Source of the DNA: Bryobacterales bacterium
Lineage (GTDB): Bacteria > Acidobacteriota > Terriglobia > Bryobacterales > Bryobacteraceae
Reading direction: 5' to 3'
Length of the DNA stretch: 57,518 nucleotides
Assembly (NCBI GenBank): GCA_027452065.1
Contig: DAIDHC010000230.1
Coordinates: 1 to 57,518, forward strand
Numbering within the stretch: the first letter of the stretch is position 1; each line of letters starts with the position of its first letter. The notes beneath the pieces were generated by a model that was not told the DNA's origin, did no database searches, and saw nothing but the letters and a program-made list of their open reading frames with translations. Positions 24,586 through 33,719 of this stretch are shown one piece after another. The position numbers and the translations under genes are program-made.

Positions 24586-26205
24586 TCAAATGATGCTGGT
24601 TTCCTGGTAGGCGCCGAAGACCTCGCCGAGAGCGGCGCAGATCTCGCCCACGGTGGCGTAGCTCTTCACGGCCTCGAGAATCCGCGGCATGGTGTTTTCG
24701 GTGCCGCGAGCCGCCTCGCGAAGAGCGTCGAGGGCGCGGGAGACTGCGTCCGAGTCCCGGCGGGCGCGGAGACGGTCGAGCTTGGCCACCTGCCGTTTTT
24801 GAGACTCGCCGCCGATTTCGAGCAGCTCAAGCGGCTCTTCGACGGTCTCGACGAACGCGTTCACGCCGACGACCTTGCGTTCGCCCGTTTCTACGCTGTG
24901 CTGGTAGCGGTAGCTCGCCTCGGCGATCTCGGACTGCGGGAAGCCGCGCTCGATGGCGGGAATCATTCCACCCATGGCGTCAATGCGGGAGATGTAGTCG
25001 CGCGCGGCCTTCTCGACCTCCAGCGTCAGATGCTCGACGAAATAGCTGCCGCCGAGCGGATCGGCAACCTCAGGCACGCCGCTCTCATAGGCCAACACCT
25101 GCTGCGTGCGCAGGGCGATGGTGACGGCGTGTTCGCTCGGCAGCGCGTAGGCCTCATCGAGCGAGTTGGTGTGGAGCGACTGAGTGCCGCCCAGAACGGC
25201 CGCCAACGCCTGCAGCGTGGTCCGCACGATGTTGTTGTAAGGCTGCTGCCAGGTCAGTGAGCAGCCGGCGGTCTGGGCGTGCGTTTTCAGTTTGAGGCTC
25301 CGCTCGTCACGAGCTCCGAACCGCTCGCGCATCGTTTGCGCCCAGATTTTCCGCGCTGCGCGGTACTTGGCAATCTCCTCGAAAAAGTCGTTGTGGGCGT
25401 TAAAGAAGAAGCTCAGCCGCGGCGCGAACGTGTCCACCGCCAGGCCGCGCTCGATCGCCCATTCCACATATTCGATTCCGTCGCGGAGCGTGAATGCCAG
25501 CTCTTGAACCGCGGTTGAGCCCGCCTCGCGGATGTGATAGCCGCTCACGGAGATCGGATGGAACTTCGGCGTGCGATTGGTGGCGAACTCGACGACATCG
25601 GTTACCAGCCTCATCGAGGGCCGAGGAGGAAAGATGTATTCCTTCTGGGCGATGAACTCCTTCAGGATGTCGTTTTGAAGAGTGCCGGAAATCCGCTCCC
25701 ACGGGGCGCCCTGCTTTTCGGCCACCGCCAGGTACATCGCCCAGACGACCGGCGCCGGCGAATTGATGGTCATCGAGACGGTGACGTCCTCGAGCGGGAT
25801 CCCGTCGAACAGCGTCTCCATGTCTTCGAGCGAAGAAATAGCCACGCCGCATTTGCCCACTTCGCCGAGCGAGGTCGGATGGTCGGCGTCGTAGCCCATG
25901 AGCGTCGGAAGATCGAAGGCCACCGAGAGGCCGGTCTGTCCTTGCGCGAGCAGATAGCGGTAGCGCCGGTTGGTTTCCTCCGGCGTGGCGAAGCCGGAGA
26001 ACTGGCGCATGGTCCAGAGCTTGCCTCGATACATGGTGCGGTGGATGCCGCGGGTGTAGGGAAACTGGCCGGGCTGGCCCAGGTCGCGCTCCGGATCAAG
26101 AGCGGCCACGTCTTCCGGCCCGTAAAACTCTTTTACCGGAAGTCCGCTCAACGTCGTGAAGGCGGGCGCGGATACGGGACCGGCCGCTTCCACTGCCTTT
26201 TTCAT
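24586..26205 (-). CDS. icmA: Coenzyme B12-dependent acyl-CoA mutase large subunit, isobutyryl-CoA mutase type
   Basis: 539 residues from the ATG at 26205, the catalytic TIM-barrel subunit only; the cobalamin-binding domain must be a separate protein, not in this window. The family blocks [33 protein letters not shown] and [11 protein letters not shown] are clear. Two positions discriminate substrates: methylmalonyl-CoA mutase has Tyr89/Arg207, isobutyryl-CoA mutase Phe80/Gln198. Here they are Phe69 (MRQFSGF) and Gln187 (EFIAQKEY), with the same 118-residue spacing. I therefore infer interconversion of isobutyryl- and butyryl-CoA rather than methylmalonyl/succinyl-CoA. Generic annotation would say methylmalonyl-CoA mutase. 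It follows tsaB by 25 bases. Confidence 0.88.
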   Translation of the reverse strand: MKKAVEAAGPVSAPAFTTLSGLPVKEFYGPEDVAALDPERDLGQPGQFPYTRGIHRTMYRGKLWTMRQFSGFATPEETNRRYRYLLAQGQTGLSVAFDLPTLMGYDADHPTSLGEVGKCGVAISSLEDMETLFDGIPLEDVTVSMTINSPAPVVWAMYLAVAEKQGAPWERISGTLQNDILKEFIAQKEYIFPPRPSMRLVTDVVEFATNRTPKFHPISVSGYHIREAGSTAVQELAFTLRDGIEYVEWAIERGLAVDTFAPRLSFFFNAHNDFFEEIAKYRAARKIWAQTMRERFGARDERSLKLKTHAQTAGCSLTWQQPYNNIVRTTLQALAAVLGGTQSLHTNSLDEAYALPSEHAVTIALRTQQVLAYESGVPEVADPLGGSYFVEHLTLEVEKAARDYISRIDAMGGMIPAIERGFPQSEIAEASYRYQHSVETGERKVVGVNAFVETVEEPLELLEIGGESQKRQVAKLDRLRARRDSDAVSRALDALREAARGTENTMPRILEAVKSYATVGEICAALGEVFGAYQETSII

Positions 26206-26230
26206 CGCTTTTATTGTAGCTCCGCGGGGC

Positions 26231-26893
26231 TCACTCGCCCCACATCTTCTCGGCGTCGCTGCGGCGAACATAGTTGGCTTCGAGCGCTTCCGGGGCTTGC
26301 GCGCGACCGGCTTTGAGTTCTCTCGCGGCGATCCGGCCGGCGGCGCCGGCTATCGCGCGCGGAGCCAGAGACACCGCCGCGCGCTGGAGGCGCGTACCGT
26401 TGACGGCGGGGGCAAACAGCGCCCAATCCTGGGCCACGAATTCGAGTCCCTCGGCGGGCAGCGTTGCCGCCCACTCGCCGAACGGCGCCACCACTTCATC
26501 GCCCAGCAGATCGAGCGACGCTCCGTAGACGGCGCCGTAGACTTCTCCGCGACGTGCGTCGAGGACCACTGCCCGCAGCGCGCCGGCCCCGTAGGCCGCA
26601 ACCGCCCGAAGATTCGACACGCCCACCACGGGGCGCCCCGACGCCTCCGCCAACCCCATCACCGCCGCAAGACCGACGCGCACGCCGGTGAACGAGCCCG
26701 GCCCGGTGGCGGCCGCGAAACATTCGATATCGGCAAGACTCACGCCCTGCCGCTCCAGCAGGGCCTCGATTCGAGGGAACAGCACCCCCGAAAATCCCTC
26801 CGGTGCGTGAATCAACACTTCCTCCACCACGCGGTCACCGTCGCACAGCGCGAGGCTGCCGAAAGCCGCCGTGGTGTCGATGGCCAGGATCAC
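26231..26893 (-). CDS. tsaB: tRNA N6-threonylcarbamoyladenosine biosynthesis protein TsaB
   Basis: 220 residues. TsaB is the ASKHA-fold partner of TsaD and TsaE in making t6A at position 37 of ANN-reading tRNAs. The start [16 protein letters not shown] and the core [25 protein letters not shown] are diagnostic, followed by [13 protein letters not shown]. It overlaps the upstream DUF5060 gene by 4 bases and continues into the mutase gene. Confidence 0.96.
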   Translation of the reverse strand: MILAIDTTAAFGSLALCDGDRVVEEVLIHAPEGFSGVLFPRIEALLERQGVSLADIECFAAATGPGSFTGVRVGLAAVMGLAEASGRPVVGVSNLRAVAAYGAGALRAVVLDARRGEVYGAVYGASLDLLGDEVVAPFGEWAATLPAEGLEFVAQDWALFAPAVNGTRLQRAAVSLAPRAIAGAAGRIAARELKAGRAQAPEALEANYVRRSDAEKMWGE

Positions 26894-28644
26894 TTGGAGA
26901 TCCCGGCGGCCCGGCCCACTTCATACAGCTTGCCATTGGCGTTCAACCCGTAAATCCGCATCACCATGTTGGCCGGATAGGTTGAGGTCAGATCGTCCGG
27001 AATGCGCATCGTCCCGTGTGCTCCATTGCCCAGCACGCGGAATCCCTCTCCGCCCGGCACCTCACCCTCCCACAAATAGAGCATCGAGCGCGTCGCGCGC
27101 GTCTGCCTCTTCAACGTCGCCTGGTACTCCACCGGCTCGCCCACCTTCAGCGTGTCGGAAGAAGGTTTCACTACCTGATAGACGACTTTGTCGGCGTCGC
27201 TTTCGACCTCCTGCATCGCCAGGTCCTTGGATTCGAAATAATACGACCGCAGCATCGACTCCTTGGTGCCCTCGCGTGAAACACGCAGGACCCAGGGATG
27301 GGCGTTATCGGGCGGCTGGCCCGTGTAGTGCTCGCCCCTGTATTTTTTCTTCTCCCACTGCGTCTCGCCGTTGAGAGGATTCAGCCACGCCACGTCGTAG
27401 CCGTGGTGCTCTACCTCAATCTCCACTGGCGGACCTGGATGATCAACGTAGAGGATATATTCAATGCCCTCGAGCGCCACTGCCCGGCCGCCGTCGACGT
27501 CGTAGTAAGGCTCGAGCTCCCAGTGGCGAGAGCCGGAGACGAAGTCGTACCAGATCTTGGCTTCGAACTCCTGCTTGCCCTCGAACACCGGGTACTGACC
27601 GTCGGCCATCGCGTCCCAAAGCCGCGGAGCGGTTGTCAATCCGACAAACGGCACCGGGTAAAGTTGGTGCTCGATCTGCGCCGTCTCATCATCGCCGGGC
27701 TCCGTGTTGCGCTCGATGATGAACGTCATCCAGCCATCGGCCAGCAGCGGCGCCGACGTTCGCCGGGCGTTGGTGGACCGGGGATGGCCGTAGCCGTCCA
27801 TTTTCTGGAGCGCCAGCCCTATTTCCTTCAAAAGCTCGCGGCTGCCCGGGTAGCCCTCGAACTCGCGCACGCCCTGCCAGGTGACGTTGAGTGGGCCGTA
27901 ACGGCCGGCCAGATACCGGATCAGGAGCCCGCGCGCGGCCGCGTCCGGAGCCAGCGCAATGAGATCGGACGGAGTGTCGGCGATCATCAGGTCGGCGACG
28001 ACGCCGAATCCGTTCACCGCTTTCAGCCTCCGGTCGAGTTCATCGAAGTAGGCTGTGTTGGGCCGGCCGCCGGCGAAGACCGTTGGGCGTTCCGCGGGAC
28101 CGCCCAGGACGCTGAGCCGGAGATGCGTGAACTTGTCCTTGACCGTCTGCGCAAGCCGCGCGTCAAATTCGGCGCGGGGTACGAACCCCAGCCGGTCGGC
28201 GACATCTCCCAACCATAAATGCGCCTTCTTGTTTTCCGTCTGCCAGTGGTGGACGTTGGCCGCGTGCACGAACCCGGGCGCGTCGGAGGCGGCCGCGTGG
28301 AAGGTCTCTTCCTTGCCGTCGAGCCGCGCCAGACCTCCGGTAATCTTATAGGTCCACTGGCCTTCCATGGTCGGCGTGAGGCGCAGAACGATCTTTCGAT
28401 CGCCGTCCCAGAACGCGGGAATCCAGTATGTCTTGAACTGCGGCGAGCGTAGCTCGGCGTGTAGTTCGAGGTCGCGGTATGGGTCGGGGTGCGCGGAGGC
28501 CTCGGCGCCTGTGAGTTCGATGGTCACGTCGCAGGGCGAACCCGCGGGCGTGCCTTCGCACACGTTCTGCGCCGTCAGGCGTCCCGCTAAAAAGAGAACC
28601 GGGAGGAGAGCCGGGGCCAGCCGGGCCCGCCAGTATCGCGGCAT
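26890..28644 (-). CDS. Secreted DUF5060 domain protein, glycoside-hydrolase-like
   Basis: 584 residues with a signal peptide (hydrophobic residues about 8-25). An Ig-like DUF5060 domain follows (LHAELRSPQFKTYWIPAFWDGD, LRLTPTMEGQWTYKITG), then a (beta/alpha)8-like part related to DUF4038 hydrolases (HHWQTENKKAHLWLGDVADRLGF, LTHLRLSVLGG, YFDELDRRLKAVNGFGVVADLMI, LIRYLAGRYGPLNVTWQGVREFEGY). The usual catalytic Asn-Glu pair after the W-x-x-x-N/E strand is not clearly conserved: VTWQGVREFEG has a Glu but in a changed context. C-terminal Ig-like sandwich. Probably acts on plant or microbial polysaccharide. Confidence 0.8.
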   Translation of the reverse strand: MPRYWRARLAPALLPVLFLAGRLTAQNVCEGTPAGSPCDVTIELTGAEASAHPDPYRDLELHAELRSPQFKTYWIPAFWDGDRKIVLRLTPTMEGQWTYKITGGLARLDGKEETFHAAASDAPGFVHAANVHHWQTENKKAHLWLGDVADRLGFVPRAEFDARLAQTVKDKFTHLRLSVLGGPAERPTVFAGGRPNTAYFDELDRRLKAVNGFGVVADLMIADTPSDLIALAPDAAARGLLIRYLAGRYGPLNVTWQGVREFEGYPGSRELLKEIGLALQKMDGYGHPRSTNARRTSAPLLADGWMTFIIERNTEPGDDETAQIEHQLYPVPFVGLTTAPRLWDAMADGQYPVFEGKQEFEAKIWYDFVSGSRHWELEPYYDVDGGRAVALEGIEYILYVDHPGPPVEIEVEHHGYDVAWLNPLNGETQWEKKKYRGEHYTGQPPDNAHPWVLRVSREGTKESMLRSYYFESKDLAMQEVESDADKVVYQVVKPSSDTLKVGEPVEYQATLKRQTRATRSMLYLWEGEVPGGEGFRVLGNGAHGTMRIPDDLTSTYPANMVMRIYGLNANGKLYEVGRAAGISK

Positions 28645-28691
28645 TCGTCCTTAGTCTCGCAGATCTGTGGACCGGTTCGCGCAGCCGGCGA

Positions 28692-29336
28692 TCATCGGCG
28701 GAGCAGCTTGAAGCCGTGATTGGCACCCCAGCCCTGATGCACGGCGAGATCGATCCACAGCATCGCAAGCGGCTCGAGCAGACGGGCCTGCTTCAGCCCC
28801 CCCACGTCCACCGGGTTGAGGCCCGCTTCTTCGATCAGCACCCGCACGGTATCCTTCGCGGCCGCGCTGTCGCCGCAGTAAAATCCATCCGCGCGCTGGC
28901 CCCCGAACTCAGCGGCGCCGAAGCAGGCAGCGCCGATAGTATTAAACGCCTTCACGACTTCCGCTCCCGGAGCCCATTCGGCGACGCTCTCGGCGGCCGA
29001 CGTCGTCAGGCCGAGATGGAGGCCACTCAGGTCGGGCTCCAACGGATTCGTGCAGTCGACCAGAATCTTTCCGTCCAGAGCGCCGGCGGCGGCCAACACA
29101 TCTTTTGCGGCCTGCCATGGCACGCTCAGCACGACGACTCCGGCCGACCGCGCCGCTTCCGCGTGGCTAACGGCGCGCGCTTTCCCCGGCATCCGCGCCA
29201 ATACCTGGGCGATCCGGACACTCTTTGGGTCCGATGCGCCGAAAATGATCTCCCGGCCGCGCCCGCTCCAGATGCGGCCCAGAGACGCCCCGACATTTCC
29301 CGCTCCGAGAATGGCAATCGTTGCCGCTCTGTCCAT
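28692..29336 (-). CDS. NAD(P)-binding reductase of the F420-dependent NADP reductase family
   Basis: 214 residues from the ATG at 29336, which is preceded by AAGGAG with good spacing; longer in-frame starts lack one. The Rossmann start IAILGAGNVGASLGRIW, then FGASDPKS, VVVLSVPW, LDGKILVDCTNPL and VVKAFNTIGA match the NPD/Fno group (Pfam F420_oxidored). Members use F420 or NAD(P)H; the true cofactor cannot be told here, and no F420 biosynthesis gene is in the window. Confidence 0.88.
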   Translation of the reverse strand: MDRAATIAILGAGNVGASLGRIWSGRGREIIFGASDPKSVRIAQVLARMPGKARAVSHAEAARSAGVVVLSVPWQAAKDVLAAAGALDGKILVDCTNPLEPDLSGLHLGLTTSAAESVAEWAPGAEVVKAFNTIGAACFGAAEFGGQRADGFYCGDSAAAKDTVRVLIEEAGLNPVDVGGLKQARLLEPLAMLWIDLAVHQGWGANHGFKLLRR

Positions 29337-29413
29337 GGACTTCTCCTTCACCCCACGTTCCATCTTCCAGCCTACCGCCTTGTCCGGCCGTTTTCCGCTG
29401 GTAGAGTGGTGAC

Positions 29414-30097
29414 ATGAAATCCGCGCGCGCCGCCCTCGTCCTGCTCGTGCTGCCGCTCGCCGCCCAGCAGCGCCCGATTCCCCACACCATCCGGGCAACC
29501 GGCGAAGCCACCGTCGCGGCCGCGCCGGACCGCGTCCAGATCGATATCGGCGTCCTCACGCAGGCCCGCACGGCGGCCGAAGCCGCCGCGGCGAACGCCA
29601 CTCAATCGACCGCGGTGCTCGAGAAATGTAAGGCCATCGTCGGCAGCGCCGGCCGTCTGCGCACGCTCGGCTATTCGCTGAACCCCCGCTACGTATCCCG
29701 CAACAATGCCGGCCCCGTCCTCGATGGCTATACGGCCAGCAACATCGTCCAGCTCACGCTCGACGACATTTCCATTACCGGGCGGGTCATCGACGCCGCT
29801 GCCGCGGCGGGCTCGAATGAGATCAATTCCATTGCCTTTCTTCTGAAAGACGATCAGGCGATACGGGCCGAAGCGCTGGCCCAAGCGGCCCGCAAGGCGC
29901 AATTGAGCGGCGAGTCCATCGCCCGCGCGCTCGGCCTCAAGGTCGTCTCCATTCTTTCGGCGGAGGCCGACGCCGGACAGATGGCCCGTCCGATGATGGC
30001 GATGCAGATGGGTGCGGCCCGCGCATCCACACCAGTCGAAGCCGGCACGATCGAAGTCCGCGCCTCAGTCACCGTCACGTTAGAAGTGGCGCCCTGA
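29414..30097 (+). CDS. Periplasmic SIMPL (DUF541) domain protein
   Basis: 227 residues with a signal peptide (MKSARAALVLLVLPLAAQQ). IRATGEATVAAAPDRVQIDIGV at the start and LRTLGYSLNPRY, VLDGYTASNIVQLTLDD in the middle are SIMPL hallmarks; it ends EVRASVTVTLEV. The family (E. coli YggE) is linked to oxidative stress and forms ring oligomers in some species. Starts divergently from the reductase gene. Confidence 0.93.
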   Translation: MKSARAALVLLVLPLAAQQRPIPHTIRATGEATVAAAPDRVQIDIGVLTQARTAAEAAAANATQSTAVLEKCKAIVGSAGRLRTLGYSLNPRYVSRNNAGPVLDGYTASNIVQLTLDDISITGRVIDAAAAAGSNEINSIAFLLKDDQAIRAEALAQAARKAQLSGESIARALGLKVVSILSAEADAGQMARPMMAMQMGAARASTPVEAGTIEVRASVTVTLEVAP

Positions 30098-30120
30098 GCG
30101 GTCCTCGCCGCCTCGATACA

Positions 30121-31713
30121 ATGCGGAGCGGAACCTCCGCCATGCCCGACCCTGCATTGTCCCGCCGCTCATTTCTCGGCGCCGCCGGCGCCTCGCTCGC
30201 CGCCGGCCCGTCTTCCCAGGCCGCCGATAAGCCCGCGCCGACGGCCGGCCGCAAAACGAACTTCATCCTTTTCATGCCCGACGAGCTTCGGGCCGATGCT
30301 CTGTCCTGCTACGGCAACCCCGTTTGCCGTACGCCGAACCTCGACCGGCTGGCCGCGTCGGGAACTCGCTTTGCCAACTGCCATGTTCAGTATCCGGTCT
30401 GCGGCGCTTCCCGATGCAGCCTGCTCACCGGCTGGCCCGCCAGCGTCCGCGGTCATCGCAGTCTCTACTATTTCCTACGCCCCGACGAACCCAATCTGTT
30501 CCGTTACCTGAAACAAAACGGCTACGATGTGTTCTGGTACGGGAAAAACGACGCTCTGGCCTCGGAGTCGTTCGCCTCCAGCGTCACCGAGTGGAACTAC
30601 TTCCCTTGGGAGGACGCCGAGCCTCATCCGCCCGCTCCCGCCGCGTCGCACCCCAGCCCGGACACCGCCGTTCGCTCTTTTCTATACCCGGAGGGCGGCG
30701 ATCCCCGCCACACCGCCGACTATCGCAACGTTTCGGCCGCCATGCGCATCCTCGATCGCGAGCCTTCCGATCGTCCTTTCTGTATCTTCCTCCCGCTCTC
30801 CTCGCCCCATCCTCCGTACTCTGCTCCGCGCGGTTACCATGACCTCTACGAGGCTTCCTCAATGGCGCCCCTCCGCCCGGCCGGCCTGCCCAATAAACCC
30901 GATTACCAGGCCGCCATCCGCCGCGCCTACGGGATAGAGAATCTCCCCGAGAGCACCTTCCGCAAGATCCGCGCCGTATACCTGGGCATGGTGAGCTACA
31001 CCGACTGGATGCTCGGCCGACTTCTGGAGGCGCTCGAAAGCAGCCGCCATGCGGCCGACACAGCCGTTTTCGTCTTCTCCGATCACGGCGATTGGGCTGG
31101 CGATTACGGGCTGGTGGAGAAATGGCCCAGTGCGCTCGACAGCGTCCTCACGCACGTGCCGCTGATTGCGCGCATCCCCGGCGGGACACCGGGCCAGACC
31201 GCCGGGGACTTCGTCGAACTCTACGACGTCATGGCGACGTGCCTGGAGTTGGCCGGCGTTCGCGCCCAACATACGCACTTCGCCCGCTCGCTGATGCCGC
31301 AGTTGCACGGCCGGCCGGGAGACGCGGATCGTGCCGCCTTCGCGGAGGGCGGTTACAACATTTATGAGCCGCAATGTTTTGAGCCGCCGATGCCGCCATC
31401 CGCGCTCTACGCCCCCAAGTCCCGTCTGCAGCTCGAACATCCGGAGACTATTTCCCGCTGCGCCATGATCCACACGCGCGAATATAAGCTCGTCCTTCGC
31501 CCGGCCGGCCAGAGCGAGCTCTACGACTGCCTCCGCGACCCCGGAGAGATCCACAACCGTTACGGCGAGCCCGCGCTCGCCTCCGTCCAGCACGAGCTCG
31601 AACGCCGCCTCGCGATCTGGTATCTGACCACCACCGGCATCGCGCCGTTCGACAAGGACCCCCGGGCCGCTCCCGCGTTCGAGCCGACGCCGAGCTTCGA
31701 CTCGGCTCACTGA
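30121..31713 (+). CDS. Tat-exported arylsulfatase-type sulfatase
   Basis: 530 residues; an inner ATG at 30142 is also possible. Twin-Arg leader SRRSFLGAAGASLAAG. Alkaline-phosphatase-fold sulfatase: metal Asp in FMPDELRAD (residues 51-59), formylglycine motif C-G-A-S-R at residues 94-98, followed by SLLTGW, and FSDHGDWAGDYGLVEKW for the second metal site. The motif has Ala instead of Pro at the third place, which the C-x-[PA]-x-R pattern allows; it needs a formylglycine-generating enzyme encoded elsewhere. Likely removes sulfate from polysaccharides. Confidence 0.93.
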   Translation: MRSGTSAMPDPALSRRSFLGAAGASLAAGPSSQAADKPAPTAGRKTNFILFMPDELRADALSCYGNPVCRTPNLDRLAASGTRFANCHVQYPVCGASRCSLLTGWPASVRGHRSLYYFLRPDEPNLFRYLKQNGYDVFWYGKNDALASESFASSVTEWNYFPWEDAEPHPPAPAASHPSPDTAVRSFLYPEGGDPRHTADYRNVSAAMRILDREPSDRPFCIFLPLSSPHPPYSAPRGYHDLYEASSMAPLRPAGLPNKPDYQAAIRRAYGIENLPESTFRKIRAVYLGMVSYTDWMLGRLLEALESSRHAADTAVFVFSDHGDWAGDYGLVEKWPSALDSVLTHVPLIARIPGGTPGQTAGDFVELYDVMATCLELAGVRAQHTHFARSLMPQLHGRPGDADRAAFAEGGYNIYEPQCFEPPMPPSALYAPKSRLQLEHPETISRCAMIHTREYKLVLRPAGQSELYDCLRDPGEIHNRYGEPALASVQHELERRLAIWYLTTTGIAPFDKDPRAAPAFEPTPSFDSAH

Positions 31714-31873
31714 CAGCGTCAGATACTGCACAATATGTAAACGATCGCGCGGCTCACTCCGCCATTTTCGCCATCGCATCCTCCAGCGAAACTCCGCGCC
31801 CGCGGGTCACATCTAGAAAGATTATGACGCCTTCAACCGGACGCTTCGACCCGACAGCCGGCGGAGGCGAGCA

Positions 31874-32860
31874 ATGACGACATCGGACATTTTGCTTGCC
31901 TGGCGCCGAATTCTTCAGGGCAGTCAACCCCTGCTATCGATCGAGATAACGAAGGAATGTCCGCTTCACTGCCCGGGCTGCTATGCGTATCAGCCGGAGC
32001 ATCTCGGCGGGCTGGTGGAACTGCGCCAGCTCAGCGATTTTCAGGGTGCGGCCCTGGTTGAGCGCGTGCTCGATCTCGTGAGCCGCCTCCGGCCAATCCA
32101 TGTCTCGATCGTCGGCGGCGAGCCGCTGGTGCGCTATCGTGAGCTCGATCGCATTCTGCCCGAGCTGGACCGCATGGGCATCGAAACGATGGTTGTCACC
32201 AGCGCCGTGCGACCGATTCCTTCCGGCTGGGCGCGGCTGGAGCGCCTCCATCTCGCCGTGTCCATTGACGGCCTTCAGCCGGAGCACGATCTCCGCCGCA
32301 GCCCGGCCACCTATGAGCGCATCCTGAAACACATCGAGGGACAGAGCGTCATCGTCCACTGCACGATCACCCGCCAGATGCTCGCCGCGCCGGACGCGAT
32401 CCACGAGTTCAGCCGCTTCTGGTCGGCGCGGGGCGCCGTCAAAAACATCTGGTTCAGCCTTTACACACCGCAGCAGGGCGAGGAATCTCCCGAGCGCCTG
32501 AGGCGGGAGGACCGGCGCTCCGCGGTCGCCGCCATCAGGTCCGCGCGCTCCCGGTACCCGAAGATCGCCGTGGCCGACGAAGCGCTCGCAGGATTTCTCG
32601 ATCCCCCGCAATCGCCGTCCGAATGCATCTTCGCCCAGCTCACCACCTGCCTGTCGGCCGACCTGGAGACGCCGGTGACACCATGCCAGCTCGGCGGCCA
32701 TCCGGACTGCACGCAGTGCGGCTGCCTTGCTTCACTCGGCCTCGACGCCATCGGGAAGCACCGCCTGGCCGGGCTGGTCCCCGTTTCGAGCGTCCTGGCG
32801 CTGTCGACGGCCATTGGCCGCCGCCTCAACCGAACCCCCACTCTTCAGCGGACGGCATGA
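31874..32860 (+). CDS. Radical SAM protein with a Cys-rich C-terminus
   Basis: 328 residues. The cluster motif CPLHCPGC (Cys29, Cys33, Cys36) and the glycine-rich SIVGGEPLVRY and VSIDGL blocks define a radical SAM enzyme. The C-terminal region holds six cysteines (SEC, TTC, TPC, PDC, then QCGC) within about 45 residues, reminiscent of a SPASM/twitch auxiliary cluster. No small peptide substrate gene is obvious nearby. HpnH-like and peptide-maturase-like activities are both possible; I cannot choose. Upstream, 160 bases separate it from the sulfatase gene. Confidence 0.88.
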   Translation: MTTSDILLAWRRILQGSQPLLSIEITKECPLHCPGCYAYQPEHLGGLVELRQLSDFQGAALVERVLDLVSRLRPIHVSIVGGEPLVRYRELDRILPELDRMGIETMVVTSAVRPIPSGWARLERLHLAVSIDGLQPEHDLRRSPATYERILKHIEGQSVIVHCTITRQMLAAPDAIHEFSRFWSARGAVKNIWFSLYTPQQGEESPERLRREDRRSAVAAIRSARSRYPKIAVADEALAGFLDPPQSPSECIFAQLTTCLSADLETPVTPCQLGGHPDCTQCGCLASLGLDAIGKHRLAGLVPVSSVLALSTAIGRRLNRTPTLQRTA

Positions 32861-32873
32861 GCGGCGATGGCGC

Positions 32874-33719
32874 TTACTCGCGGGACGGAACCCGGGTGCG
32901 GAGGAACCGCGCCGTGCCCTCGGCCTCGATCCGGTAAGCGGGCGCTCCAGGCGGCGCCAGCCACGCTTGGCCGGCGGTGAAGGCCTCGCCGGCGATGTTC
33001 CCTCGCCCTTCAATCGCAATCAGGATCTCGGACGCTTCGGGCCTGCCCGCCCGCTCGACGGCTTCCGCGACCTCGAACAACTCTGTGCGGAAATACGCGG
33101 ATTCGGCCAGAAGGTACGATTCATCGCCCTGCTTTACCACCGTCTGCTTGCCCGGATGCGGTCCGGGCCGGGACACGGCCGTTGCCTTTTCCAGATGTAA
33201 CTCACGCGGGCGGCCGTAGTCGTACAACCGGTAGGTGACATCCGACACCTGCTGGATCTCGCAGATTACCAGACCGCTACCGATGGCGTGCACTGTTCCG
33301 GCGGGCACGAAGTAGGTGTCACCCGGAGCGGCTTCGTGCCACTGAAGCATCCCCTCGATCTCTCCGCTGAGTGAGGCCTCGCGCAGGCGCTCCTTGCTCA
33401 CCGGCTCGCGGAGTCCGAGCGCGATCCGCGCTCCCGGCTCGGCCCGAAGCACGTGCCACATTTCGGTTTTGCCGCGGCTGTTTTCGTGTCGCGCCGCGAA
33501 CTCGTCGTCCGGGTGGACCTGCACCGACAGGTTCTCGCTGGTGAAGATGAACTTCACCAGCAGCGGCAGATCCGAGCCGCCGCGGACCGAGTCGGTGAAC
33601 CAGACTTCGCCGATTTTGTACGCGGCGTCGTCATACCAGGGCGCCAGCCGCGTCGAACCCCAGACCTTCTCCTTGAATTCCGGCCTGAGACGCCGGAGCG
33701 CGCCCGGCGCCTCGCTCAC
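32874..33719 (-). CDS. manA: Mannose-6-phosphate isomerase, type I-like class
   Basis: 281 residues from GTG. Cupin enzyme interconverting mannose-6-P and fructose-6-P. Zinc ligands visible: Gln and His in VQVHPDDEFA, Glu in KTEMWHVL, His in PAGTVHAIG. The Arg in TYRLYDYGR marks the sugar phosphate site. Short Bacillus-type length. It overlaps the aminotransferase gene by 4 bases (GTGA), so they form an operon. Confidence 0.95.
   Translation of the reverse strand: MSEAPGALRRLRPEFKEKVWGSTRLAPWYDDAAYKIGEVWFTDSVRGGSDLPLLVKFIFTSENLSVQVHPDDEFAARHENSRGKTEMWHVLRAEPGARIALGLREPVSKERLREASLSGEIEGMLQWHEAAPGDTYFVPAGTVHAIGSGLVICEIQQVSDVTYRLYDYGRPRELHLEKATAVSRPGPHPGKQTVVKQGDESYLLAESAYFRTELFEVAEAVERAGRPEASEILIAIEGRGNIAGEAFTAGQAWLAPPGAPAYRIEAEGTARFLRTRVPSRE

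Noticed and set aside
26100..26240. Cobalamin riboswitch upstream of the B12-dependent mutase
   Set aside because: Only 25 bases separate it from tsaB, and no B12-box-like sequence was seen.
31754..31860. Minus-strand peptide ending VTRGRGVSLEDAMAKMAE between the sulfatase and radical SAM genes
   Set aside because: It looks like a protein C-terminus, but the frame overlaps the radical SAM start, has no good start codon and no recognisable family; too short to call.
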